In this document: one piece after another, positions 1-8,154 of the stretch
Layout of the letters: each line of letters begins with the position of its first letter
Position numbering within the stretch: the stretch's first letter is position 1
Assembly (NCBI RefSeq): GCF_009176545.1
Contig: NZ_VTOJ01000001.1
Coordinates: forward strand, 2,294,001 to 2,358,000
Direction: 5' to 3'
Source: Salinigranum salinum
GTDB taxonomy: Archaea > Halobacteriota > Halobacteria > Halobacteriales > Haloferacaceae
Length of the DNA stretch: 64,000 bases
The notes under the pieces: generated by a model
The model's database searches: none
The model's input: only the letters and a program-made list of their open reading frames with translations
Told to the model about the DNA's origin: nothing
Program-made: the position numbers and the translations under genes

Positions 1-273
1 GTACCAGGTGTCGACGACGCGGATCAGATCGGAGTCGCGGAGCCGTTCGAGGTGGTAGTGGGCGTTCTGGAGCGACGTGTCGACGCACTCGGCGAGATCC
101 GAGGCCGTCGTCGGCTCCTCGAACAGCTGCGAGAGGATGCTGGTCGCGGTCTCGGACGCGAGGCTCCCGCAGAGCGAGGCGGCCTCCTCGCTTCCGAGGG
201 AGACGACGCGCGTGTCGCGCTCCGGTTCGTCGACCGGTGGACGGTGGGGGAGCAGTCCGGCGTTCAGTGACAT
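1..273 (-). CDS. Winged helix-turn-helix regulator (3' part missing)
   Basis: The gene begins with ATG at 273 and runs off the left edge, so only the first 91 residues are visible. After about 28 polar residues there is an ArsR-like DNA-binding domain: a helix around ASETATSILSQL, a turn, then the helix pair TASDLAECVDTSLQNAHYHL, which reads as a classic recognition helix. Small wHTH proteins of this kind are abundant in haloarchaea and usually act as local transcription regulators. The target and the C-terminal domain cannot be seen. It lies on the same strand as, and downstream of, the PAS/GAF regulator, with a strong hairpin in the gap. Co-transcription is possible but not shown. Confidence 0.8.
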   Translation of the reverse strand, partial: MSLNAGLLPHRPPVDEPERDTRVVSLGSEEAASLCGSLASETATSILSQLFEEPTTASDLAECVDTSLQNAHYHLERLRDSDLIRVVDTWY

Positions 274-315
274 GTACTTCTCACGTGGTGTCCCGTCCCC
301 TCGGGCGTACTGTCT

Positions 316-355
316 ACGTGTGTTGCCCCCGCCGCGAATCGGGGGCTACACACGT
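316..355. other. Long inverted repeat (15-base arms)
   Basis: The arms at 316-330 and 341-355 match at 14 of 15 positions around a 10-base loop. The outer part is ACGTGTGT/ACACACGT and the inner part GCCCCC/GGGGGC. It lies between the stop of the PAS/GAF regulator and the start of the wHTH gene, both on the minus strand. No T-run follows it in that direction, so it is more likely an operator, an RNA processing element or a non-poly-T terminator than a typical archaeal terminator. Confidence 0.6.
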
Positions 356-436
356 CTCCCCACCCCTCTGGCGCGGATTCGCGACGTCTGCTCGCTGCTC
401 GCCGGATCGTCCGTCGACAGTCCTTCGGCCCCCCGT

Positions 437-3400
437 TCAGTCGGGATACTCCCGGTTCAACAGCATCGAGAACGTCTTGCGCTCGGCCGATCTGAGGTGC
501 TTGTTGAACGTCGGCTGAGTGATGTCGAGGAGTTCGGCGATCTCCTGCCCGCTCGACTCGCGCGGCCAGTCGAAGTAGCCCGCCGAGTACGCGGTCTCCA
601 GCGTCTCCAGCTGCCGGGGCGTCAGCTGGTCGGAGAGGAGATCCTGGAGTTCGAGGAGTGTCTGTACCGAGCGTTCGCGGGTCCGCTGGGCGACCAGTTC
701 GACCCCCGGGTAGCGCTCTGTGAACGTGGTGACGAGCGCCCGGACGTCCGTCGCCCGCGGTGCCTCGACGACGATCCGGCTCTCGTGGTCGTCATCGGTC
801 GCCCCCTCGTCGGCCTCGGCCGTCCGGACGACGGCCCCGTGGTCGACGAACTCCGTCCCGAACCACGACGCCGTCTCGACCTCCACCAGACACGTCTCCT
901 CGGCCGCGTCCGCGCCGACGAGCGTGACGTCCGCGACACCCCGGAGCGTCGTCGCCGTCTGCACGACCGCCTCGGGATCGGCTCCCTCGACGGTGTAGAA
1001 CGCGCCGAACGCCCCGTCCGACCGCCGGACCGTCCGTTCGAGCCTGACCGTGGCGTCGGTCTCGCGGGCCAGCCTGACGAACCGGAGGTCGTCGTCACCG
1101 CCCGCGAACTCCAGTTCGGTGGTGGTGTCGGATTCGAGCGCCCGGCGTCGTTCGAGGACCGACACCGCGTGGCCGACCGACCGGCCGAGTTCGGTGAGGA
1201 CGGTCTCGGTCCGCTCGTCGAACGCGGTCGGGTCGTCCGCGACGATGGTCAACACGCCGTGGACGGCGTCGTCGTGGCCGACGGGGACGGCGATCACCGA
1301 CTGGAACCCCGCGCGGAGGATCGACTTCCGCCACTCGCCGCGCGACGTGCTCGTCGCGAGGTTCCGGACCGTCCGCGTCTCGCCCGTCGCGACGGCCTCG
1401 GCGGCCGGGTGCCGGTCGACGTCCGATCCGCCGAGGTCGACCGCGAGCGTGTCGACGTACCCCTCGTCGCTCCCGCTCTTCGTCCGGGTGACGAGCGCGT
1501 CGTTCCGGCGGTCGGGTTCGGCGATCCAGGCCACCCGGTAGGAGTCGATCGTCGTGAGCTGGTCGCAGACGACCCGTTCGATCGCCTCGCGGCTCGACTC
1601 CTCGACGGTCGCCTGTTCGATCTCTCGGATGACGGTGTTGAGCCGATCGAGCCGCTCGGCGCGCTCGCGGTGCTCGCGGAGTTCGGCCTCGCGTTCCTCG
1701 AGTTCGTGCTGGCCCCGGACGTGGTTGAGTGCGCCCTCGAGCGTCGCCGCGAGGATCTGGGCGAGTTCGACCGTCTCGGCGTCGAACTCCCGGTCGGGGG
1801 TGCCGACCAGCATCACGCCGTGCGAGCCGAGCGGCAGGACGAGGTCCGGGTCGGAGACGCCGTGGCCGTACAGCCCCGTCTCGGACTCGATCTCGGTCCC
1901 CCGGACGGACTCGCCGTCGACGAACACCTGCCACGGGAGCCCCTCGCCGGGTTCGAACGACGGCAGGAAGTCGAGCACCTCGCGGAGCCGGTCGGTCTGA
2001 CTCACGGGCCGGAGCGCCCCCTCGGATTCGTCGTACAGGTGGACGCTGACGTGTGAGAGGCCGAGCACCCGGTCGGCCGCGTCGACGGCGACCTGGCTCG
2101 CCTCCGTCCGCGACCCGGCCTCGGTCAGTTCGCGCGTCGCCTCGTGGAACGTCTCGAGGGTGTCCTCGCGCTCCTTGCGCTCGGTCACGTCGCGGCTGAC
2201 GACGACGAACCGGTACTCGTCGTCACCCCACTCGATCGGGTAGAAGTCCGACTGCACCCAGCGCGTCTCGCCGTCCGGTCGCTCGATGCGGTACTCCGAG
2301 GTGTAGCTGTCGTCGTGGTCACGGCGTTCGACCGCTTCGACCCGGTCGCGCAGGGCGGCCTGGTACGCCGCGCGGTCGTCGGGGTGGACGAGGTCGACGA
2401 ACTCGGTCGAGTCGTCGGCTACGAGATCCGCGTACGACAGGCCGAAGACGTCCTCGTAGCCGGCGCTCGCGTACACAGACCCCGCCTCCTCGTCGAGCAG
2501 CCTGGTGCCGTCTGTGAGGAAGATGGCCTCGTCGATCCGATCGAGGATGGCGCTCATGCGGCGCTCGCTCTCGCGGCGTTCGGCGGCGCGCGCCACCCGG
2601 TCGAGCGCCGTCGTCGTGTGCCGCGCGAGGATGCGGGCGGCGTCGAGCACCACCTCGTCGAACTCCTCGACGCTCGGATCGGCGGCACCGATCACGCCGT
2701 GGTCGCCGATCGGCACCATGAGCGCGTGGTTCAGCGAGGTGCGGTCCCAGCGCTCGCTCGGGTCGTACACCGCCGACTCCCCGCGTTCGTACAAGTCGTA
2801 CTCGAACGTCCCCGGTTCGAGCGGGCCGGGACCGCCGTCGAACGCCCACGCGGCGTCGCTCGCCGCGACCGGTTCGAGCACCGCGTCGTCCTCGCTCTCG
2901 TCTGCGTTGTCGCTCCCGGGGGCGCGATCACGCCGGAGCCAGCAGGCCGGCAGCGAAAGATCCAGCACCTCTTCCATGGCCGTCACGGTCGCCTCACAGA
3001 CCGCCTCGGTCGTCTGCGCGTCCTGGATGCGCGTGGTCGTCTCGTGGAGCGCCCTGATCACCCGTTCGTGGCGCTTGCGCTCGGTCACGTCGCGCGAGAT
3101 GCCCAGCACCCGCGGCTCGCCGCCGATCCGTGCGGGCGTCGTGTCGACCTCGTACCAGCGTCGCTCGCCGTCGGCCGTCTCGACGGGCCACTCCACCGTG
3201 ACCGGTTCGCCCGTCTCCGCGACCTCCCTGATTATCTCCCGCGAGTGCTCCGCCGAGTACCCCTCCACGTCGGCCGTCAACCCCTCGACCCCGATGTCGA
3301 CGATGGTCGACTCGTCGTAGCCGGCGGCCTCGACGTACGGCTCGTTCACCTCGAGCACCTCCCCCGTCTCGGGGTCGTGGACGCTGATGATGTCGTTGAC

Positions 3401-5491
3401 GCCGTCGAAGATCTGTTCGTACTCGCGCTCGCGCCGTTTGCGCTCGGTGATGTCGCGGACGCTCGCGAGCACGCGCTCACAACACGCGAGCTCGACGATC
3501 GTGAGGCTGATCTCGGCGTGGAACGCCCCGCCGTCCTTCCGCCGGCCCTTCCACTCGAACAGCTGTGGCCCCTCGTCGCGGGCTCTCTCGATGAGCGACC
3601 TGGCCGCAGCCTCCGAGTAGTCGGGGTCGTCGGTCATCACCAGCCCGACGTCCGCGCCGACGAGTTCGTCGCGTGAGTATCCCGTGATGTCGCAGTACTG
3701 GTCGTTCACGTCGAGAATCTCGCCGCTGTCGGGTTCGTGGACGACGAGGCCGTCACTCACGTTCTCGAAGATGTACTGGTAGCTTCGCTCCAGCCGGCGC
3801 TCGTCGGTCACGTCGGTGACGGTGCCGACGACGCGATCGACGGTCCCGTCGTCGTTCTCGACGGGGTAGCGCGTGGCCCGGACCCAGCGGGTCTCGCCGT
3901 CGACCTCGAGCCGGTACTCGCCGTCGTACACCTCCTCGGGATCGCCGGCGTCGATGTCGGCGATCATCCGCTCGACGTCCCGCTCGTACCGCTCGCGGTC
4001 GTCGGGGTGGGCGGCCTCGACGAACGACGTCGGGCGGTCGGCGAGCGACTCGACCGGCTCGCCGTAGATCTCCTCGTACGCCGGGTTGATGTAGCGGATC
4101 TCGGAGAAGTCCGCGGTCGCGAGGTAGATCACCTCGTCGATGTGGTCGGCGATCAGCCGGAGCCGGCGCTCGCGCTCGCGGAGCTCCTCCCGGAGACGGT
4201 TTCGTTCGGTGACGTCGCGGGCGATCCCGACGATCTGTCGCACTTCGCCGTCGACGACCACCGGCGAGAGCTTCGTCTGCCAGACGTGCGTCCCGCCCGG
4301 CAGCGACAGTTCCTCCTCGTAGGTGATCGTCTCCCGGCGGTCGTAACAGCGGCGGTAGTTCGCCGCGACCTGGCTCCCCAGTTCGTCGCCGAACGTCTCC
4401 CGCGGCGTCTTTCCTCTGAGTTCGGCCGTCGACAGCCCCGTCTTCTCCTCGTGGGTCCGGTTGAGCCGTCGGTAGGTGAACCGGACGTCGCCGGCGTCGC
4501 GGTCGGCGTCGCCCTCGTGCGGTCGCGCGTCGGCTTCGTGTTCGGACGTGTCGCCCTCGTGCGGTCGCGCGTCGGCTTCGTGTTCGGACGTGTCGCCTTC
4601 GTGCGGCGGTTCCTCGACGTCGACGAGGAACAGCGCGTCCTGGGCGTTCTCGTACACCGTTTCGTACTCCCGCTTGAGTCTGCGGAGCTCCGTCTCCCGC
4701 CGCTTGCGCTCGGTGATGTCGCGGAAGGTCGCCATCGTCGCCGGCTCGCCCCCGTGGGTGATCCGCGAGACGGTGAGTTCGATGTCGACGTGGTCGCCCC
4801 CCGCGGTCCGAAGTTCGACGTCGTAGTTCGAGGGAGGCTCGTCGCCCTCGATGCGCTTCTCGTACCGTTCGCGGACCAGGTCGCGGTCGTCGGGGGCGAA
4901 CACCTCCTGAAACGGGCTGCCCACGAGCTCGTCGCGACTGCGCCCCACGAGCTCGCAGAACCGGTCGTTGACGAAGGCGTAGGTGCCGTCCTGGACGATG
5001 ACGACACCGTCGTCGCTCGCCTCGACGAGCGTCGTGTACTTCCGCCGCCCCTCGGCGCGGTGTCGCTCCCCCTCGTCGTGATCGGCCACGGACCGGCTGA
5101 CGCTCACGATCCGCTCGACCGATCCCGCTTCGGTGACCGGATATCGCCGTACTCGGACCCGTCGACTCCCGTCATCGACCTCGAGCCGGTACTCTCCCGT
5201 GTACGCCTCCTCGGGGTCGCCGGCCGCGACGTCGGCGAGCAGCCGGTCGACGTCCGCCTCGTACTGCTCGCGGTCGTCGGGGTGGATCGCCTCGGCGACC
5301 GACCGTGGATCCTCGCCGAGCCGCTCGACCGACTGACCGAACAGCCGTTCGCCCCCCGGACTGACGTACTCGACCGTCGAGAACTCCGGGTCGGTGATCC
5401 GGACGACCGCGTCGACGGTCTCGACGAGCCATCGAACCCACTCCCGAGCCCCATCGAGTTCTCGGATCCGATCCGTTGTGGGTTCTGACAT
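437..5491 (-). CDS. Giant PAS/GAF sensor with Bat-type HTH_10 output domain
   Basis: This 1684-residue cytoplasmic protein has no membrane span and no histidine-kinase domain, so it should convert sensed signals directly into transcription control. Rough order: PAS at 20-135, 152-265, 277-435, 450-565, 570-695 and 697-812; GAF at 815-960; PAS at 978-1110; GAF at 1113-1260 and 1285-1445; a Bat-associated domain at 1453-1610; and HTH_10 at about 1617-1684 (QLTPRQLETLETAY, then QPTFNKHLRSAER). This is the bacterio-opsin activator plan, but Bat itself is under half this length. Many sensors end in a DVTERKRRE-type linker. A 14-residue acidic/His unit is repeated inside the third PAS. The ATG at 5491 fits a leaderless mRNA. 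Ligands are unknown (oxygen, redox and light are typical for such regulators). Confidence 0.88.
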   Translation of the reverse strand: MSEPTTDRIRELDGAREWVRWLVETVDAVVRITDPEFSTVEYVSPGGERLFGQSVERLGEDPRSVAEAIHPDDREQYEADVDRLLADVAAGDPEEAYTGEYRLEVDDGSRRVRVRRYPVTEAGSVERIVSVSRSVADHDEGERHRAEGRRKYTTLVEASDDGVVIVQDGTYAFVNDRFCELVGRSRDELVGSPFQEVFAPDDRDLVRERYEKRIEGDEPPSNYDVELRTAGGDHVDIELTVSRITHGGEPATMATFRDITERKRRETELRRLKREYETVYENAQDALFLVDVEEPPHEGDTSEHEADARPHEGDTSEHEADARPHEGDADRDAGDVRFTYRRLNRTHEEKTGLSTAELRGKTPRETFGDELGSQVAANYRRCYDRRETITYEEELSLPGGTHVWQTKLSPVVVDGEVRQIVGIARDVTERNRLREELRERERRLRLIADHIDEVIYLATADFSEIRYINPAYEEIYGEPVESLADRPTSFVEAAHPDDRERYERDVERMIADIDAGDPEEVYDGEYRLEVDGETRWVRATRYPVENDDGTVDRVVGTVTDVTDERRLERSYQYIFENVSDGLVVHEPDSGEILDVNDQYCDITGYSRDELVGADVGLVMTDDPDYSEAAARSLIERARDEGPQLFEWKGRRKDGGAFHAEISLTIVELACCERVLASVRDITERKRREREYEQIFDGVNDIISVHDPETGEVLEVNEPYVEAAGYDESTIVDIGVEGLTADVEGYSAEHSREIIREVAETGEPVTVEWPVETADGERRWYEVDTTPARIGGEPRVLGISRDVTERKRHERVIRALHETTTRIQDAQTTEAVCEATVTAMEEVLDLSLPACWLRRDRAPGSDNADESEDDAVLEPVAASDAAWAFDGGPGPLEPGTFEYDLYERGESAVYDPSERWDRTSLNHALMVPIGDHGVIGAADPSVEEFDEVVLDAARILARHTTTALDRVARAAERRESERRMSAILDRIDEAIFLTDGTRLLDEEAGSVYASAGYEDVFGLSYADLVADDSTEFVDLVHPDDRAAYQAALRDRVEAVERRDHDDSYTSEYRIERPDGETRWVQSDFYPIEWGDDEYRFVVVSRDVTERKEREDTLETFHEATRELTEAGSRTEASQVAVDAADRVLGLSHVSVHLYDESEGALRPVSQTDRLREVLDFLPSFEPGEGLPWQVFVDGESVRGTEIESETGLYGHGVSDPDLVLPLGSHGVMLVGTPDREFDAETVELAQILAATLEGALNHVRGQHELEEREAELREHRERAERLDRLNTVIREIEQATVEESSREAIERVVCDQLTTIDSYRVAWIAEPDRRNDALVTRTKSGSDEGYVDTLAVDLGGSDVDRHPAAEAVATGETRTVRNLATSTSRGEWRKSILRAGFQSVIAVPVGHDDAVHGVLTIVADDPTAFDERTETVLTELGRSVGHAVSVLERRRALESDTTTELEFAGGDDDLRFVRLARETDATVRLERTVRRSDGAFGAFYTVEGADPEAVVQTATTLRGVADVTLVGADAAEETCLVEVETASWFGTEFVDHGAVVRTAEADEGATDDDHESRIVVEAPRATDVRALVTTFTERYPGVELVAQRTRERSVQTLLELQDLLSDQLTPRQLETLETAYSAGYFDWPRESSGQEIAELLDITQPTFNKHLRSAERKTFSMLLNREYPD
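4509..4606. repeat. 42-base in-frame tandem repeat inside the PAS/GAF regulator gene
   Basis: Two perfect 42-base copies (4509-4550 and 4551-4592) are followed by a 14-base partial third copy with one mismatch. The unit encodes 14 residues (PHEGDTSEHEADAR) at about residues 295-327, inside a loop of the third PAS domain. It looks like a recent slippage or unequal-crossover expansion that keeps the frame. Confidence 0.85.
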
Positions 5492-5514
5492 ACGTCATCT
5501 ACGCCGATGGAGCG

Positions 5515-5526
5515 GTAAGTATTGTC
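5515..5526 (-). promoter_or_regulatory. TATA-like box of the PAS/GAF regulator gene
   Basis: Read on the minus strand this is ACAATACTTACC, centred about 28 bases before the ATG at 5491. That spacing predicts a transcript starting at or just before the start codon (leaderless). Confidence 0.45.
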
Positions 5527-5651
5527 GGGGTCGTCGGTCGCCGGCGGCCACGAGTACCCCTCAGTCTTCCACGCGACGGGGGCCACGGCAGGAGCGGGTC
5601 GGACGTGTCGACCCTGCCGACTGGCGGTCGCTCGCACGCCGAGACGCGGCC

Positions 5652-5671
5652 GGGGCTAGCTGTATAGCCCC
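5652..5671. promoter_or_regulatory. Palindrome GGGGCTA-N6-TAGCCCC, possible operator
   Basis: Perfect 7-base arms at 5652-5658 and 5665-5671 flank a 6-base spacer. The site is about 160 bases upstream of the PAS/GAF regulator start. The same GGGGCTA string forms the inner edge of the hairpin arm at 341-348 on the other side of that gene. Its role as a binding site is inferred from symmetry and position only. Confidence 0.4.
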
Positions 5672-5782
5672 CTGGGACACGGTCTCGTCCACACACGTAC
5701 ACCGAACGGTCTGGTGGCCCGGGGACGTACGAGTGTGTGTGATCCGAACGTCGCTCGTCGACACGAACCGATGCGACCGACG

Positions 5783-5822
5783 CGACCGTCCGCACGACCG
5801 CTCACACGACCGTCCGCACGAC
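5783..5822. repeat. Pair of 16-base direct repeats, 24-base period
   Basis: CGACCGTCCGCACGAC occurs at 5783-5798 and again at 5807-5822, within a run of related CGACCG words just before the small membrane protein gene. It may be simple-sequence drift in GC-rich DNA or a tandem protein-binding site. Confidence 0.5.
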
Positions 5823-5848
5823 GACCGACGTGCGTCCCGGGCCCGACG

Positions 5849-6133
5849 ATGTATCCACCCGTGACACCCGACGCCCGACGGTCGGCGAGACGACCGCCCA
5901 CCTGGCGCGGACTGGCCCTCGCCGCCGTCGTCGTCGCCGCGCTGCCGGTCGTCCTCTGGACCGCGACCCACCCGCTCGTGGCTGTCGCGGTCGTCGGCTG
6001 GCTCTGTGGCGTCGCCGTCCTCGCGGCGCGCTTCGCCGACCGCTGGCGAGGTCGCGTCGGCCGGTCGTCGCCTCCCGTCGGCGATCCGACCGCGTCCGCG
6101 GCGGCCGAGCGAACGGTGGCTCGCCGGCGATAA
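5849..6133 (+). CDS. Small two-span membrane protein, function unknown
   Basis: A 94-residue protein with an Arg-rich N-terminus, two hydrophobic helices (about residues 17-36 and 39-57, separated by a short turn with THP) and a basic, Arg/Ser-rich tail. The hairpin topology would put both ends in the cytoplasm by the positive-inside rule. I recognise no family. It sits about 220 bases before the VWA/MoxR operon, on the same strand. The ATG at 5849 begins just before the first hydrophobic segment; longer in-frame extensions are Arg-rich and look non-coding. It could still be a chance open frame in GC-rich DNA, although two clean membrane helices argue for a real gene. Confidence 0.5.
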   Translation: MYPPVTPDARRSARRPPTWRGLALAAVVVAALPVVLWTATHPLVAVAVVGWLCGVAVLAARFADRWRGRVGRSSPPVGDPTASAAAERTVARRR

Positions 6134-6351
6134 ACCGTCCGGTCGTCCGGCACCTCGACCAACGGATCACGGACCCTCGCTTCGGCCCTCCCCTCCGACG
6201 ACTCGTCGACCGCCGCGACGCCCCTCGCCACGAGTGGCCGCCCCACGTGTCGGCGCCGCCCGACACGAGGCGTCCCGACGGCGTCGCGGCGGTTCGGCGC
6301 GCACGAGCGAGAGCACAAAACCAATACGTACCGGGCTCATTCACCGTCCCA

Positions 6352-8154
6352 ATGGTCCTCTCCGACGTCTTTCTCGCCCCCCTCGGGCTCGTCGCCCTCC
6401 TGACGGTGGTCCCGCTGGTGGTGCTGTACCTCGTCAAGCCCGAGCCCGAACGGGTCGAACTCCCCACGCTGCAGTTCCTGACCGAACAGCTGGGCCAGTC
6501 GGCGTCGAGCCCGCTGCTCGAACGGCTCCTGCGGAGCCTGCTGTTGCTCGTCCAGCTCGTCGCGCTGGTGCTGCTGGCGACCTCCCTGGCGACGCCGTAC
6601 ATCACGGTGTCGGAGGAGACGACGGTCGAAGAGACCGTGCTCGTCGTCGACGGCAGCGGCTCGATGACGGCCGTCGACGGCGGCACGACACGGTTCTCGC
6701 AGGCGATCTCTGCCGCCGAGAACGAGATCACCGGCACCACCTCGGTCGTCCTGGCCACGGGCGAGCCGCGGGTGACGGCCCGGGCGGTTCCGCCCGACGA
6801 GGCGACGGCTGCGCTCGACGAACTGTCGGTGACCGCGGCGAACGGGAACCTCCGGACCGCGATCTCCACGGCCTCGTCGATCGCCGGCGAGGAGGCACAG
6901 ATCGTCGTCCTGAGCGACTTCGCCGACGAGTCCGACTGGCCCGACGCGGTCCAGTCGGCCCGCGCACAGGGGTTGCGGGTCGAACTCCGGCAGTTCGCCG
7001 GCGGCGGCGAGGACAACGTCGGCCTCATCGACGCGCGGTTCTCGGGTCGAGAGGTGACCGTCTCGGTCAAGAACTACGGCGACCGGCAGGTCCAGCGCAC
7101 GCTCTCTCTGGGGAACCAGCAGACCGACCTCACGCTGGCGGCCGGCGACGTCGCCACCAGAACGTTCACGGTGCCGGCGGGTGGAGCGCCCCTCGAGATG
7201 ACGCCCAGGGACTCGTTCCCGCTCGACGACACCGTCTACCTCGCCGCTCCCCAGGACGCGACGATCGACGTCCTCCTCCTGACGAACGACCGCAATCGGT
7301 TCCTCGCGACGGCCCTCTCCGTGATCCCGGAGGTGGAACTGACGGTGGACGACCCCCCGACGACGGTCGACAGCGACGACTACGACGTCATCGTCTACAG
7401 TAACGTCGAGCCCTCTCGCCTCCTGCAGGGCAACGTCGAGGCCGGCCGCGACCTGCTCGAGGAGGGCGGCGGCGTCGCGATCCAGGCACAGCCGAACCTC
7501 CCGGAGCGCTACGGCGACCTGTCGCTGGTCGAGCCGTCCGGTGTCGCACAGACCCCGTCGATCCGACGGACAGCCGACGACCCGCTCGTCCGTGACATCA
7601 CGTTCTCCCCACCCGAGGCGTACGTCGCCGGGCCGCTCACGGACGGCCGGAGTCTCGTCCAGACGGGCGATGGCTCGCCGCTGATCGCGACCGCCGACCG
7701 TGGATCCGGGCGGATCCTCTACTACGGCTACATCGAGCAGTCGTCGTCGTTCAAGTTCAACTTCCAGTACCCCGTCTTCTGGAAACGGGCGGTGTTCTAC
7801 CTCGCCGGCCGGGACACGCTGCCCGAACTGAACCGGGCGGCGGGCGACAGACTCCAGTTCGACGCCGAGACGACGGTCGAGACGCCGGGCGGCGTGGTGA
7901 CCGAGACGGCCATCACCCTCGACCGGACGGGCTACTACCGGGTCGGCAGCCGTCGCATCGGCGTCTCGCTGCTGAGCGAGCCCGAGTCGGCCGTCGCGGC
8001 GACGCCGCTCGAGGAGCGAGCCGACGAGGGAGGTGTCCCCGCCCGCGAGGAGAGCCGGCTCGTCCCGCAGCCGGTGACGGAGTTCTTCGCCGGTGCGGCG
8101 CTTCTGGTGACGCTCGTCGAACTCGCGTACCTCCGCCGACGGGGTGACCTCTGA
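6352..8154 (+). CDS. BatA-like membrane protein with VWA domain
   Basis: 600 residues. Two N-terminal membrane helices (about 5-25 and 60-80) flank a short conserved stretch typical of the BatA N-terminal domain. A von Willebrand A domain follows with the metal-ion site DGSGS near residue 100. A long beta-rich region with a ThuA/amidotransferase-like fold (about 300-450) ends in a last membrane helix close to the C-terminus. The VWA domain should face outward and bind protein partners through a divalent cation. First gene of a six-gene operon; its stop overlaps the next start (TGATG). MoxR/VWA systems act as chaperones or in metal insertion and surface stress in bacteria; the haloarchaeal role is unknown. 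The ATG at 6352 is about 30 bases after an AT-rich patch near 6320. Confidence 0.85.
   Translation: MVLSDVFLAPLGLVALLTVVPLVVLYLVKPEPERVELPTLQFLTEQLGQSASSPLLERLLRSLLLLVQLVALVLLATSLATPYITVSEETTVEETVLVVDGSGSMTAVDGGTTRFSQAISAAENEITGTTSVVLATGEPRVTARAVPPDEATAALDELSVTAANGNLRTAISTASSIAGEEAQIVVLSDFADESDWPDAVQSARAQGLRVELRQFAGGGEDNVGLIDARFSGREVTVSVKNYGDRQVQRTLSLGNQQTDLTLAAGDVATRTFTVPAGGAPLEMTPRDSFPLDDTVYLAAPQDATIDVLLLTNDRNRFLATALSVIPEVELTVDDPPTTVDSDDYDVIVYSNVEPSRLLQGNVEAGRDLLEEGGGVAIQAQPNLPERYGDLSLVEPSGVAQTPSIRRTADDPLVRDITFSPPEAYVAGPLTDGRSLVQTGDGSPLIATADRGSGRILYYGYIEQSSSFKFNFQYPVFWKRAVFYLAGRDTLPELNRAAGDRLQFDAETTVETPGGVVTETAITLDRTGYYRVGSRRIGVSLLSEPESAVAATPLEERADEGGVPAREESRLVPQPVTEFFAGAALLVTLVELAYLRRRGDL

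Larger units (their letters stand above)
5492..5848. other. Divergent intergenic region with promoter, palindrome and direct repeat
   Basis: This 357-base gap separates the minus-strand sensor gene from the plus-strand genes. It holds the sensor's TATA-like box near 5520, a perfect 7-base-arm palindrome at 5652-5671, CA/TG-rich tracts at 5689-5702 and 5729-5741 that are near inverted copies of each other, and two 16-base direct repeats at 5783-5822. I see no convincing reading frame or RNA gene in it. Confidence 0.6.

Noticed and set aside
77..2056. Long plus-strand open frames opposite the PAS/GAF regulator
   Set aside because: They are antisense shadows of a GC-rich gene; the composition is Arg/Pro/Val-rich with no family motif, while the minus strand has clear PAS, GAF and HTH domains.
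4509..4606. CRISPR-like repeats
   Set aside because: The units are directly adjacent with no spacers and lie in frame inside a coding region.
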